Assembly: GCA_934364805.1 (NCBI GenBank) | Contig: CAKRMH010000003.1 | Coordinates: 62,001-126,000 of the forward strand | Reading direction: 5' to 3' | DNA from: an uncultured Lachnospiraceae bacterium | GTDB lineage: Bacteria > Bacillota > Clostridia > Lachnospirales > Lachnospiraceae | DNA: 64,000 bases | In this document: one piece after another, positions 55,595 to 64,000 of the stretch | Layout: each line of letters starts with the position of its first letter | Numbering within the stretch: position 1 is the first letter of the stretch | Notes under the pieces: generated by a model | Seen by the model: the letters and a program-made list of their open reading frames with translations, nothing else | Told to the model about the DNA's origin: nothing | Databases searched by the model: none | Position numbers and translations under genes: made by a program

Positions 55595-56161
55595 CTATAC
55601 AAACCAGATCTTCTCATTCGTGGAAGATACGCTGATCACCCCTGCATCCAGAAGTTCCATGATATCTTCTTTTTCTGAAACAAGACCTCCGGCAATGACC
55701 GGTGTGGAAGAAAGATTGCAGATTCTCGCAACCACCTTCGGCATAAGTGCCGGAAGAATCTCGATCAGATCCGGTCTGGCGCTTTTCAACTGTCTTTCAA
55801 TATTCTCATACGCCATGGAATCGATCACAAACAAGCGCAGGATCGTATACAAAGAAAGCTCCTTTGCCCGTTTGATCAGTGCTGGCTTGGTCGTGATGAT
55901 TCCATCAGCCTGTGTATATTTATGAATAAAATCAACTGCAATCTCTTTGGAACTAAGCCCTGTGACCAGATCCAGATGCACCATTGCGATCTTACCGGCG
56001 GATTTCACCTCTGCAACGATATCCGCAATCGAACAGATATCTCCATACAGGATAAAGATCACGCGGCTGTCTGACTCCTTGCATTTTGCAAGACCTTCGT
56101 CGTCCTTAATCGCAGCGATCACCGGAGAATTCTCCAATGCATCACGAAATTCTTTCTTCAT
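55595..56161 (-). CDS. glpP: Glycerol-3-phosphate responsive antiterminator GlpP
   Basis: A 188-residue RNA-binding antiterminator with a TIM-barrel-like fold. It has the family traits FRDALENSPVIAAIKDDEG, AMVHLDLVTGLSSKEIAVDF and a phosphate-binding PVIAGGLVSEKEDIMELLD. With glycerol-3-phosphate bound, GlpP lets polymerase pass leader terminators of glp genes. The likely targets in this window are the leaders of glpK (1584-1770) and of the glpA-like operon (52301-52353). GAGGAACCT precedes the ATG. It follows the antiporter gene by 31 bp and faces the glpA operon. Confidence 0.95.
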   Translation of the reverse strand: MKKEFRDALENSPVIAAIKDDEGLAKCKESDSRVIFILYGDICSIADIVAEVKSAGKIAMVHLDLVTGLSSKEIAVDFIHKYTQADGIITTKPALIKRAKELSLYTILRLFVIDSMAYENIERQLKSARPDLIEILPALMPKVVARICNLSSTPVIAGGLVSEKEDIMELLDAGVISVSSTNEKIWFV

Positions 56162-56192
56162 AGGTTCCTCGCTTTGCCGTCATCCAAGCCGG

Positions 56193-57386
56193 TTATGCAG
56201 CCTGTGCATCCTTTTTCTTATCGCTCATGACAATTTTTAATAAGATCGGGGTGATCAATGTTGTAACGATAACCACGATAACGATCGGAGCAAACAGATC
56301 ATCATCCAGAAGTCCGACACTGTATCCTTTCTGGGCAACGATCAGGGCAACCTCACCACGTGAGATCATTCCAACACCAACCTGGAGTGCTTCACTCCAA
56401 TTGCATCCGCAGATCTTTGCACCAAATCCACATCCGACTACTTTGGTAAGGATTGCAACTACGATTAGGATAACCGAAAATACGATCAGATCCGGGGTGA
56501 TCGAATCGATCGATACCTTAAGTCCGACACTTGCAAAAAATACCGGTGAAAAGATCAGATAAGAAGAAATCTCTGTTCTTCTTTCAATATAATGCTCTAC
56601 CTTCATATTACAGAACATCAGACCCGCAAAATATGCTCCGGTGATATCTGCAATACCAAATCCAACTTCTGAGAAGTAAGAAAGCAGGAAACAGAAAGCT
56701 ACTGCAATAATTACAGTTCTTCTCTGCTCATCATGTGTTTCGATGCGGAATTTAAGTGTCCTCATAACGATAGCAAGTACAAAAAGTACTACAAAGTATA
56801 ACAGGATCTTTCCAATAACAGCGAGTGGACTAACTGATGGGTCCTGTAAGCTTGTTACAATGGTAAGAACAATAATTCCAAGGATATCATCGATAACTGC
56901 TGCACCAAGAATGGTTGTTCCGACTTTACCTTTTAATTTGCCAAGCTCCCGCAGTGTCTCAACTGTAATACTTACGGATGTCGCTGTAAGCACAACACCG
57001 ACGAATACCGCTTTTAAAACTGACGTATAATCAGACAGATCGGAATGGAAGAACAATGCAAAGCTCACTGCACCTCCGATCAACGGAACAATAACTCCGA
57101 TAAGCGCAGTTACAAATGATGCCTTCGCATTTGCTTTTAAATCCTGCATGTTGGTCTCAAGACCTGCAGTAAACATCAATAGAATAACACCGATCTCCGC
57201 TGTGTATTCAATAAATGTTCCGGTCTCCCCATCAACAGGGATCCAGTTTAAAAATGATGGTCCTAAGATAACTCCGGCGATCAGAGCCCCAACGACAGCC
57301 GGCATGCTGACTTTACGTGAAAATAATCCGAGAACCTTTGTGGAAATAAGAATGATCGCCAAACAAAGTATGAATCTGTAATCCAT
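56193..57386 (-). CDS. Cation:proton antiporter (CPA2/KefB-NhaS type)
   Basis: A 397-residue protein with about twelve membrane helices and family motifs MPAVVGALIAGVILGPSFLNW, EIGVILLMFTAGLET and VIDDILGIIVLTIVTS, the last holding the ion-binding acidic pair. No cytoplasmic TrkA-N domain is present. The exchanged cation (Na+ or K+) cannot be told from sequence. The start at 57386 follows AGAGGGG; the frame is open 27 codons further without a site. Confidence 0.92.
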   Translation of the reverse strand: MDYRFILCLAIILISTKVLGLFSRKVSMPAVVGALIAGVILGPSFLNWIPVDGETGTFIEYTAEIGVILLMFTAGLETNMQDLKANAKASFVTALIGVIVPLIGGAVSFALFFHSDLSDYTSVLKAVFVGVVLTATSVSITVETLRELGKLKGKVGTTILGAAVIDDILGIIVLTIVTSLQDPSVSPLAVIGKILLYFVVLFVLAIVMRTLKFRIETHDEQRRTVIIAVAFCFLLSYFSEVGFGIADITGAYFAGLMFCNMKVEHYIERRTEISSYLIFSPVFFASVGLKVSIDSITPDLIVFSVILIVVAILTKVVGCGFGAKICGCNWSEALQVGVGMISRGEVALIVAQKGYSVGLLDDDLFAPIVIVVIVTTLITPILLKIVMSDKKKDAQAA

Positions 57387-57595
57387 AATTTTCCCCTCTT
57401 TCTGTTTATTATAGGCATGTGTATAACCTATGTTTTTATCATATGAATCATACTCCATAACTCTCAATAAATCAATTCAAATTTTCACTATAAAAGACAT
57501 GATTTCAGGCTTTTTGTGTATCCATCTGATACCTTCCAGCTGCTTTTAAAGCCGCTGCAATCTGCAGAAATGATGCGGACATTCCACACAAATGA

Positions 57596-57631
57596 AGAGA
57601 GACTGTATAGCGGGTACTACACAGTCTCTCT
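57596..57631. terminator. Hairpin upstream of the antiporter gene
   Basis: AGAGAGACTGT/ACAGTCTCTCT is an 11-bp perfect stem around TATAG-CGGG-TACTA-type sequence. It may be a terminator or a regulatory hairpin. The rest of 57387-57843 holds no credible gene. Confidence 0.5.
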
Positions 57632-57676
57632 TCGAGGAGTTTAGTTATGAAAATGTTTATTTAATAAAAAGGGAAT

Positions 57677-57708
57677 AATTGTTTGAAGGTTTTCATCCCT
57701 TCAACAAT
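57677..57708 (-). terminator. Possible murI terminator
   Basis: ATTGTTGAAGG and CCTTCAAACAATT pair with one bulge, followed by TTCCCTTTTTATT on the minus strand, about 135 nt after the murI stop. Confidence 0.5.
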
Positions 57709-57843
57709 GATTAGTATACTTGGAAAATGTGACAGAATTATGTCCGAATTCCAAAACATTTCTAAACTTCTCCATAAAAAATTTATACTTAATTTATAAA
57801 TTGCCCTGTGGTCTAAAAACCCATACCACAGGCGGCTTCGCGG

Positions 57844-58626
57844 CTATTTTTGTAGTAGGTAATGACACAGTTCCAGCTTCTTCGGATCATCCAGACTACA
57901 GTGAAATTCGACTGTTCCTTTTTCCGTCCGCTCACTCAGAAGATCACATGCTGCCAGTCGTCTTTTCATCTCACGTGCCGTCCCCGGTGCACCGTCAAAA
58001 ATCTGTACATCCGGGCCAAGCACTTCCTGGATCATTTCCTTTGCAAACGGATAATGTGTGCATCCAAGAACCGCTGCATCCACTTTCTTTTCCCGAAACT
58101 CAAACAACAGCTCTGTCAGGTATTTTTTCAGGTCGTCACCGTGCAGATCGCCACGTTCCACAAAGTCCATAAGCCCCGGACATGGAAGCGGAATAATCTC
58201 CCCCTGATCCTCGTAACGCTGCATCAGCTTTCTGAATTTTTCCTCACGGATCGTCATCGGAGTCGCCATAACAAGAACCCTCGGATGCTCTTTACAGAGA
58301 ACCGCCGGTTTTACTGCCGGCTCGATCCCCACGATCGGAATCTCAGGGTATTTTTCCCTCAGCACACGTACTGCTGCACTGGTCGCCGTATTGCATGCCA
58401 CAACCAGGCCCTTTGCCCCCGCATCAAACAATTCCTCTGCATGTGTGCAGGTCAGGCTTCGAACCTCCTCAAGCGATTTGGTCCCGTAAGGAGCGTTTTT
58501 GGAATCTCCAAAAAATATAAAATTCTCATTCGGCATCACTTTGACAAGTTCACGGAGAACGCTGATTCCACCGACTCCGGAGTCAAAGACCGCAATTGGA
58601 TTCTCTCTCTTTAAAACATATGCCAC
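57844..58626 (-). CDS. murI: Glutamate racemase
   Basis: A 260-residue enzyme making D-glutamate for peptidoglycan. The two catalytic cysteines are in VVACNTATSAAVRVL and LGCTHYPFAKEM, and the N-terminus has PIAVFDSGVGGISVLREL. A GTG at 58626 with AAAGGA 10 nt upstream is preferred; a GTG at 58635 is only a base or two from the same site. Confidence 0.95.
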   Translation of the reverse strand: MAYVLKRENPIAVFDSGVGGISVLRELVKVMPNENFIFFGDSKNAPYGTKSLEEVRSLTCTHAEELFDAGAKGLVVACNTATSAAVRVLREKYPEIPIVGIEPAVKPAVLCKEHPRVLVMATPMTIREEKFRKLMQRYEDQGEIIPLPCPGLMDFVERGDLHGDDLKKYLTELLFEFREKKVDAAVLGCTHYPFAKEMIQEVLGPDVQIFDGAPGTAREMKRRLAACDLLSERTEKGTVEFHCSLDDPKKLELCHYLLQK

Positions 58627-58684
58627 GGCCAGCACTTCCTTTCTTACATTTTATAACTTACTTTTCAACCAATGATTCCTATGG

Positions 58685-58690
58685 TATAAT
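58685..58690 (+). promoter_or_regulatory. -10 box of the zinc-ribbon/HTH gene
   Basis: TATAAT preceded by TGG (extended -10), with a weak TTTTCA -35 at 17 bp. Predicted leader is about 30 nt. Confidence 0.6.
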
Positions 58691-58727
58691 AAAACTACTA
58701 GAACTTATTACCCAGGGAGGGACAGCT

Positions 58728-59165
58728 ATGAGGGAAAACGCCGGACTTTTCGATTCCGTTAAATTCTGCCAGTATTGTGGCAAACCACTTCCAGATACTT
58801 ATAAGGGCGATCTCTGTCCTATCTGCTATGAAAACCAGCTTTTCCAGCAAGTGAAGGAATACATCCGTGAAAACGATGTAAATGAATTTGACGTTGCAAC
58901 GCATTTTCACATTCCACTTTCCCGTGTGAAATCCTGGATCCGGGAAGGACGCATCGAATACAAGGAGAATACCATTCAGCCTTCCCTCCGCAATCTTCAC
59001 TGTCAGAAATGTGGTGCCCCGATCAGCTTTGGTTCACTCTGTTCCAACTGCCTGAAGAAACAGAACCGGCACGGAGCCTCCTATGTTTCACCGAAAAAAT
59101 CTGGCACTTCCGAACATATGCGCTTTCTCGACTCGGAAAATACCAGAACTGATGAAGATGAATAA
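58728..59165 (+). CDS. Zinc-ribbon and HTH protein, YvyF/TIGR03826-like
   Basis: A 145-residue protein. An N-terminal zinc ribbon (FCQYCGKPLP...LCPICYEN) is followed by a helix-turn-helix-like segment (FDVATHFHIPLSRVKSWIRE). A second zinc ribbon (LHCQKCGAPI...LCSNCLKK) precedes an acidic tail. The first part resembles the YvyF flagellar-operon protein family, yet no flagellar gene is near. GGGAGGG precedes the ATG. Monocistronic; probably DNA- or RNA-binding, target unknown. Confidence 0.75.
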   Translation: MRENAGLFDSVKFCQYCGKPLPDTYKGDLCPICYENQLFQQVKEYIRENDVNEFDVATHFHIPLSRVKSWIREGRIEYKENTIQPSLRNLHCQKCGAPISFGSLCSNCLKKQNRHGASYVSPKKSGTSEHMRFLDSENTRTDEDE

Positions 59166-59178
59166 TCCTTCAAATATC

Positions 59179-59213
59179 AGAGCACACCCCATAACGGGAT
59201 GTGCTCTTTTTCT
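59179..59213. terminator. Bidirectional terminator
   Basis: AGAGCACACCC-ATAA-CGGGATGTGCTCT with T tract on the plus strand; serves the zinc-ribbon gene and probably the convergent sufB-like gene. Confidence 0.88.
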
Positions 59214-59214
59214 T

Positions 59215-60132
59215 TTATTTCAAAAAACCGTTGATAATCTGTTCTTCTGCCTCTGCCTCTGTAAGACCGAGTGTCATCAGTTTGATCAGCTGGTCTCCAG
59301 CGATCTTGCCGATTGCAGCTTCGTGGATCAGACTTGCATCAATATTGGCAGCTGTAAGTTTCGGACTTGCAGAAACAATTGCCTTGTCCATGATGATCGC
59401 ATCACATTCGCTGTGTCCTGCGCAGGCACAATTTCCATTGATCGTAGAATAGAATTCCTGACGTGATTCATCTCTTGCCACCGAACGTGAAATGACGTTG
59501 GCACTGCAGCCCTCTCCGTTCAGATCCACCTCGAAATCTGTTTTGGCAAACTGTTTTCCATGCGTCATGATCTTCTCACGGATCTCGAGTGTCGCACCGG
59601 CTGCAAGATCGCCTCTTGTGACACGGTTCGTAGAATCAATCCCCTTGATCTGGGTAGTTTCCATCTCCATATAGGAGCCTTCATCCAAATGCACGATGGT
59701 CTCCGGATTCATAATATTCTCACCTCTGCCATCGCCTTCTCCGTAATGTCTCTCGATGTATTTCACCTTGGAATTCCTGCCAATGTGGAACTCATGGACT
59801 CCATCATGCTTTGATGTATCTACTCCGCAGTTATGGATTCCGCATCCTGCAACAATCGTCACATCACAGTCTTCTCCAATGTAAAAATCATTGTAGACCA
59901 GATCCGAAAGTCCACTCTCCATCAATACTACCGGAATGTGAACACTTTCATTGACCGTGCCAGGTTTGATGATAATATCGATCCCAGGTTTGTCTTCCTT
60001 GCTTACGATATCAATATTCGCAGTTGTGTTACGGCTCTGGAGTTTTCCGTTTGCCCGGATATTGTATGCACCCTCCGGGATTTCATGAAGATCTGCCACC
60101 TGTGCTAATAAATTCTTCTCAATTGCATCCAT
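59215..60132 (-). CDS. SufB/SufD-type Fe-S scaffold protein, short form
   Basis: A 305-residue protein with the beta-helix core of SufB/SufD. Characteristic stretches are VAGCGIHNCGVDTSKHDGVHEF, NGNCACAGHSECDAIIMDKA and the C-terminal IHEAAIGKIAGDQLIKLMTLGL. Potential cluster-binding cysteines are in GCGIHNCG and NCACAGHSEC. It is much shorter than SufB (~470) and matches the ancestral-type two-gene SufC/SufB arrangement. AGGAGG precedes the ATG, 13 bp after sufC. Confidence 0.86.
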   Translation of the reverse strand: MDAIEKNLLAQVADLHEIPEGAYNIRANGKLQSRNTTANIDIVSKEDKPGIDIIIKPGTVNESVHIPVVLMESGLSDLVYNDFYIGEDCDVTIVAGCGIHNCGVDTSKHDGVHEFHIGRNSKVKYIERHYGEGDGRGENIMNPETIVHLDEGSYMEMETTQIKGIDSTNRVTRGDLAAGATLEIREKIMTHGKQFAKTDFEVDLNGEGCSANVISRSVARDESRQEFYSTINGNCACAGHSECDAIIMDKAIVSASPKLTAANIDASLIHEAAIGKIAGDQLIKLMTLGLTEAEAEEQIINGFLK

Positions 60133-60145
60133 CTATCTGATCCTC

Positions 60146-60871
60146 CTACTGCTTATCCGACAGCGTCTGGCACGTCTTTGTCGTATATAATAACTGTGGC
60201 AGGATCTCATCCTTACCACCAATCTTATCGATCTGTCCGTCTGCAATGACAATGATCTTATCTGCGATCTCAAGAATCTTTTCCTGATGCGAGATAATCA
60301 GGATCGTTCCATTGATCTCATCCCGCATTTTCTCAAATACGTGGATCAGACTGTTAAAACTCCAAAGGTCGATTCCAGCCTCCGGCTCATCAAAAATGGA
60401 CAGCTTTGTTCCTCTTGCAAAAATCATTGCAATCTCAATACGTTTTAACTCGCCTCCGGAAAGACTTGCATTGATCTCTCTGTCAATATATTCTCTTGCA
60501 CACAGACCAACTTCGGATAAAATGTCACAGATCTCCGTAACACTCATCGTTCTGCCCGCTGCCAGTGTGATCAGGTCTTTTACGGTAAGCCCCTTAAAAT
60601 GTACCGGCTGCTGGAAAGCAAAACTGATGCCTTTTCTTGCGCGTTCTGTAATTCCAAGTTCCGTAATATCCTCCCCATCCAAAAGGATCTGGCCTTCGGT
60701 AGGTTTGATGATACCTGCAATCATCTTTGCAAGTGTGGATTTACCACCACCGTTTGGTCCGGTGATCGCAACAAAATGATCGTCGATCGTCAGATTAATA
60801 TTCTTCAGAATCTCTTTATTCTCTGCTTTCTCGTCAGAGACCTCATATGAAATATTTCTTAATTCCAGCAT
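60146..60871 (-). CDS. sufC: SufC-type Fe-S assembly ATPase
   Basis: A 241-residue ABC ATPase that powers the SufB-type scaffold. Walker A is GPNGGGKSTLAKMIAGI, the signature is LSGGELKRIEIAMIFARG and Walker B is KLSIFDEPEAGIDLWSF, matching the SufC subgroup. The ATG at 60871 has GGAGG 5 nt upstream; four further codons upstream are also open. Between a DUF6106-like gene and the sufB-like gene. sufS, sufU and a second sufBD gene are absent nearby. Confidence 0.92.
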   Translation of the reverse strand: MLELRNISYEVSDEKAENKEILKNINLTIDDHFVAITGPNGGGKSTLAKMIAGIIKPTEGQILLDGEDITELGITERARKGISFAFQQPVHFKGLTVKDLITLAAGRTMSVTEICDILSEVGLCAREYIDREINASLSGGELKRIEIAMIFARGTKLSIFDEPEAGIDLWSFNSLIHVFEKMRDEINGTILIISHQEKILEIADKIIVIADGQIDKIGGKDEILPQLLYTTKTCQTLSDKQ

Positions 60872-60930
60872 ATGTTCCTCCATGGGTTTATCTTTAGCCT
60901 CTTTCTCCTGTATTATTCATTCCGGAGAAA

Positions 60931-61425
60931 TTAGCGGCGGATGACTTTCTGACCATATTTTACACAGATCGCATCCAGATATTTGTCATCCGGCTCATAT
61001 GAAATCATGTTGATTCCATCCTCATTCTTCATGATAAGATTGTAATATGGAACGTCCTTATTGCCCGATGTATAATCGATCTTTTTAACGGTATTATCCT
61101 GCTCATACTTATAAATGCTGCGATCCCCAGCAGGAGCAATCTGGATTACCTCATCCATTGTAAACACTCTTAATCTCTTTCTTCTGCTTTTATTCATAAT
61201 CTTTGCAAAGCGAAGTTCTCCGTCAAAAAATGAATATTCATATTCTTTGCTGCTGCGGAACAAAAAGAAGTACCATACAACAAGCAAAATCAGCGCTCCT
61301 GAAAGGAAAAGCGGTGCGATCATGGAAAATAAGGCAAACAGAATGCCAATTGCAAGTACGGCTGCTGTCACGACCCTCATCAGTGTGGATTTCTTACGCT
61401 CTACTAATACATAAACTTCTGTCAT
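60931..61425 (-). CDS. DUF6106-like membrane protein
   Basis: A 164-residue protein with two membrane helices (~17-55) and a PH-like soluble C-terminal half (YEYSFFDGELRFAKIMNKSR, VPYYNLIMKNEDG). It matches a family found in Lachnospiraceae that has no known function. It is 59 bp upstream of sufC on the same strand, so cotranscription is possible. Other YcxB-like families have the same shape. Confidence 0.7.
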   Translation of the reverse strand: MTEVYVLVERKKSTLMRVVTAAVLAIGILFALFSMIAPLFLSGALILLVVWYFFLFRSSKEYEYSFFDGELRFAKIMNKSRRKRLRVFTMDEVIQIAPAGDRSIYKYEQDNTVKKIDYTSGNKDVPYYNLIMKNEDGINMISYEPDDKYLDAICVKYGQKVIRR

Positions 61426-61574
61426 GTCATAAATCTCCTATCCTCTATTCGTATTGAACCATTATAACTCGTTTACAACAATTTTACCATAACATTATAG
61501 ATTTTTAATAAATTATGCTTTACAATAATAGGGTAATATTTCGCTTATTTTCGACATTACACTAGGAGGTATTT

Positions 61575-63686
61575 ATGCGTTATCATTTTTCCAATGAACA
61601 ATTATCTGATTTTCAATCAAACATAAAAAAAGAATGGGTGATGACCAACGGACTGGGAGGCTATTGCGGCACTTCTGTTCTTGGTGCGCTTGGCCGTACA
61701 CATCAGGGATATCTGATTGCGAGCCTTCACCCTCCGGTAGAACGATATGTTGTCTTTTCCAAGACCGCAGAATCCGTGTTTCAGGACAACATCCGTTACG
61801 AACTGGAATCTGCACAGCACGCCGGTGCTCCAATTGCTGATTCTTCCATCGCATCCAGCGATGTTCCGGATGCATACAAACAGGAAGATACCGTCTCTGT
61901 AGCATCCGACTTTCAGATCCGCCGCCCTGTTTATACAGAAGGGCAGCGCTATCTGGAAAGCTTCGACTATGACGGTACGGTTTCTTTCTGTTATCACGCC
62001 GGAAATGTTTCCATGACAAAACGGCTGGCACTGATCCATGGCCAGAATGCATGTGTCATTTCCTACGACATCCGAAACACCGGTTCCGAGGCCGTCCTTA
62101 CGATCACACCACACATGAACTTCCGTGAGCACAGTACTCCGGCTACCGTTGACTCACTTTCTTTTAAAACCGAAGTCCAGAAGGGTTATTTTGCGCTGAC
62201 GCCAGCTGCAGATCCGACTGTACAGATCCGCCTGCACTACAGCTGCGGAGAACTTCTCGCCCGCCAGCAGCTTTACGATGAAGATGTTCAGCTGCAGACG
62301 GAAGTAGAACTTGAAACACCAGGTCTGGATACACACTATACGCCTTATGACCTGCATATCTGTGTTCCAGCAGGACAGAACATGCGTGTCTCTGTCATCT
62401 GTGAAGTTGTTACAGAACAGAGTCTGTTTCCAGATGGCATTCAGACAAATACTGCGTCCGAATATGTTGCAGCAGAACGTAACCGTCTGCTTGAGCTGAT
62501 CGCACAATCCGGATTAAAGGATTCCTTTGCCCAGTCACTGGTTGTCTCATCCAGCCATTTTCTCTGCAGGCGGCAGTCCACCGGGCTCACTACCGTTCTT
62601 GCCGGTCTTCCATGGTTTACTGACTGGGGACGCGACACAATGATTGCTTTTACCGGACTCACCCTGGCAACACGCCGTTTTGATGAGGCACGTGAGATCC
62701 TTCTGACATTTGCCAAATACATTCATCATGGTCTTGTTCCAAATATGTTTCCGGATGATGGACAACCACCGCTTTATAACACTGCGGATGCATCTTTGTG
62801 GTATTTTTATGCGGTACATCAGTATCTTAATTACTGTGACACTCCCGAAGCATGGGAATTTATCCGTACTGATATCTATCCGGCATTAAAACAGATCATT
62901 TCTGCATACATGGAGGGCACTGATTTTTCCATCTACATGGATACTGATGGACTCATCCATGCCGGAAGCGGAAATGATCAGGTAACCTGGATGGATGTAC
63001 GTGTCGGGGACTGGGTCGTAACCCCGCGTCATGGCAAACCGGTTGAGATCAATGCATTATGGTACAATGCATTAAAAGTCATGGAAGGACTTGCTGCCCG
63101 CTTCCATGAAGACAGCCACACTTACTGCGAACTTGCCAAAAAAGTGTGCAGTTCCTTCGGTCAGAAATTCTGGAACAGCAAAGACAATTGTCTTTACGAT
63201 GTAATTGACGGGGAGACAAAGGATGCCGATATACGGCCAAACCAGATCTATGCCGTGTCCCTGCCATACACAATGCTCTCTCCGGAACAGCAGCGTGCGG
63301 TTGTAGACACCGTTTCCAGATCTCTGTATGTCGGCTGCGGTCTCCGCTCGCTTTCTCCGGATAACAGGGAATATCATCCTGTGTACTGTGGTTCACTTCC
63401 AAAAAGAGATGCTGCTTATCATCAGGGAACCGCATGGGGCTATCTGCTTGGCGGATACATCACTGCATATCTGAAGGTATATGGACATACTCCGGACAGT
63501 GTAGCAAAAGCAGACCGGCTGCTTGATCCAATCCGGAAGCATCTCTGGGAAGGATGCATCGGCTCCATCTCCGAAATTTTTGACGGAGATGCTCCTCATA
63601 CCTGTCGCGGATGTTATGCACAGGCATGGAGCGTCGGTGAAATTCTCCGTTGTTATACAGAAGATATCCTCCCACATCAGGTTTAA
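61575..63686 (+). CDS. Glycogen debranching enzyme (amylo-alpha-1,6-glucosidase type, GH133)
   Basis: A 703-residue enzyme. An N-terminal GDE_N domain (~1-230; KEWVMTNGLGGYCGTSVLGA) is followed by a C-terminal (alpha/alpha)6 barrel. The barrel has GLPWFTDWGRDTMIAFTGL and NTADASLWYFYAVHQYL, whose acidic residues are the probable catalytic pair. It removes alpha-1,6 branches during glycogen use. TAGGAGG precedes the ATG. Monocistronic, directly before the tRNA pair. Confidence 0.93.
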   Translation: MRYHFSNEQLSDFQSNIKKEWVMTNGLGGYCGTSVLGALGRTHQGYLIASLHPPVERYVVFSKTAESVFQDNIRYELESAQHAGAPIADSSIASSDVPDAYKQEDTVSVASDFQIRRPVYTEGQRYLESFDYDGTVSFCYHAGNVSMTKRLALIHGQNACVISYDIRNTGSEAVLTITPHMNFREHSTPATVDSLSFKTEVQKGYFALTPAADPTVQIRLHYSCGELLARQQLYDEDVQLQTEVELETPGLDTHYTPYDLHICVPAGQNMRVSVICEVVTEQSLFPDGIQTNTASEYVAAERNRLLELIAQSGLKDSFAQSLVVSSSHFLCRRQSTGLTTVLAGLPWFTDWGRDTMIAFTGLTLATRRFDEAREILLTFAKYIHHGLVPNMFPDDGQPPLYNTADASLWYFYAVHQYLNYCDTPEAWEFIRTDIYPALKQIISAYMEGTDFSIYMDTDGLIHAGSGNDQVTWMDVRVGDWVVTPRHGKPVEINALWYNALKVMEGLAARFHEDSHTYCELAKKVCSSFGQKFWNSKDNCLYDVIDGETKDADIRPNQIYAVSLPYTMLSPEQQRAVVDTVSRSLYVGCGLRSLSPDNREYHPVYCGSLPKRDAAYHQGTAWGYLLGGYITAYLKVYGHTPDSVAKADRLLDPIRKHLWEGCIGSISEIFDGDAPHTCRGCYAQAWSVGEILRCYTEDILPHQV

Positions 63687-63704
63687 AATTTTTTAAAAAA
63701 CCTG

Positions 63705-63733
63705 TTGACACAGGAACCATTTTCATGTAGAAT
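63705..63733 (+). promoter_or_regulatory. Promoter of the tRNA-Phe/tRNA-Gly unit
   Basis: TTGACA (63705-63710), 17 bp, TAGAAT (63728-63733). The -35 box lies inside CCTGT-TGAC-ACAGG, a short inverted repeat. Confidence 0.9.
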
Positions 63734-63756
63734 CATTTTTGTCGCAAGCGGCAAAT

Positions 63757-63829
<73 letters not shown>

Positions 63830-63851
63830 TTCATCAGAAATGATGATGCAT

Positions 63852-63922
63852 GCGGGTGTAGTTCAATGGTAGAACACCAGCCTTCCAAGCTGGATACGTG
63901 GGTTCGATTCCCATCACCCGCT
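63852..63922 (+). tRNA. tRNA-Gly (TCC anticodon)
   Basis: 71-nt cloverleaf with acceptor GCGGGTG/CACCCGC, anticodon stem CCAGC/GCTGG around CTTCCAA and T-arm GGTTCGATTCC. It follows tRNA-Phe by 22 bp in one transcript. Confidence 0.97.
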
Positions 63923-63941
63923 CTATTTTATGGAGTATGAG

Positions 63942-63985
63942 AAAAGGGACTGATACAGATTCATCTGTTTCGGTTCCTTTTTTCT
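63942..63985 (+). terminator. Terminator of the tRNA unit
   Basis: AAAGGGACTGATACAGA pairs with TCTGTTTCGGTTCCTTT around TTCA, then a T-run. Confidence 0.9.
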
Positions 63986-64000
63986 TTCGTAACAGGACCA

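Noticed and set aside
57505..57582. A 25-codon frame ending YQMDTQKA with an Ala-rich helix
   Set aside because: Looks like the tail of a lost gene, but too short and without a ribosome site to call.
61617..62132. Minus-strand frames within the debranching enzyme gene
   Set aside because: Antisense shadows; no ribosome sites and odd composition.

Overview
The window looks like chromosomal DNA of a low-to-moderate GC, anaerobic Firmicute, most likely a gut Lachnospiraceae member (Blautia/Dorea/Mediterraneibacter/Coprococcus-like). The basis is type III glutamine synthetase, an ammonium channel fused to P-II, small DUF4250, DUF6472 and DUF6106 proteins, a two-gene SufC/SufB-type system, AGGAGG ribosome sites and the murB-rapZ-whiA, ftsEX and prfB blocks. 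No phage, insertion sequence or CRISPR array was seen. Nearly all genes are on the minus strand. The family assignment is inference from protein content.

Layout. 1-4100: glycerol kinase behind a structured leader, a gene-poor stretch with nested inverted repeats, then homoserine dehydrogenase with an ACT-domain protein. 4100-9980: VanZ-like protein, prfB (with its programmed +1 frameshift) and a four-gene membrane/zinc-ribbon operon resembling B. subtilis ydjGHI. 10000-15900: a cell-wall block (CdaR-type regulator, ftsE, ftsX, M23 hydrolase, S41 protease) with a probable unannotated small RNA between the last two. 16000-19500: a TagA/WecG-like gene with yitT, a DnaA-box cluster, and an NlpC/P60 endopeptidase whose leader carries a WalR-like box. 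19700-26000: YjfB-like peptide, RidA, CvfB-like RNA-binding protein, acyl-ACP thioesterase, tRNA-Gln, YigZ and a class A PBP. 26100-31200: nitrogen block (amt-P-II fusion, glnN) and a VapC/Phd toxin-antitoxin pair. 31500-34600: fructose-bisphosphate aldolase and an orphan AgrA/AgrC-like pair. 34600-44800: a housekeeping run (ftsH, uvrC, hprK, M18 aminopeptidase, murB, rapZ, whiA, lipid kinase). 45100-46700: pyrG. 46800-52050: two small DUF proteins and a surface-carbohydrate run (GT2, permuted NlpC-like protein, flippase-like protein, YgjP-like metallopeptidase, membrane-anchored GH5 with a CBM2-like tail). 52200-57400: a three-gene glycerol-3-phosphate dehydrogenase-type operon behind a leader terminator, convergent glpP, and a cation/proton antiporter. 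57800-64000: murI, a zinc-ribbon/HTH protein, DUF6106-sufC-sufB, a glycogen debranching enzyme, and tRNA-Phe/tRNA-Gly.

Connections. glpP, glpK and the glpA-like operon appear to form one glycerol regulon. Both target leaders have a hairpin followed by a T-run, as expected for control by the GlpP antiterminator, and both contain AAGCAGAC. The ftsEX/M23/S41 block, the NlpC/P60 enzyme, PBP1, murB and murI cover peptidoglycan growth and turnover. hprK and glycogen debranching relate to carbon control and storage; amt-P-II and glnN to ammonium assimilation. The least explained items are the small RNA at about 11665-11785, the DnaA-box cluster at 17918-17997 and the nested repeat at 2128-2293.
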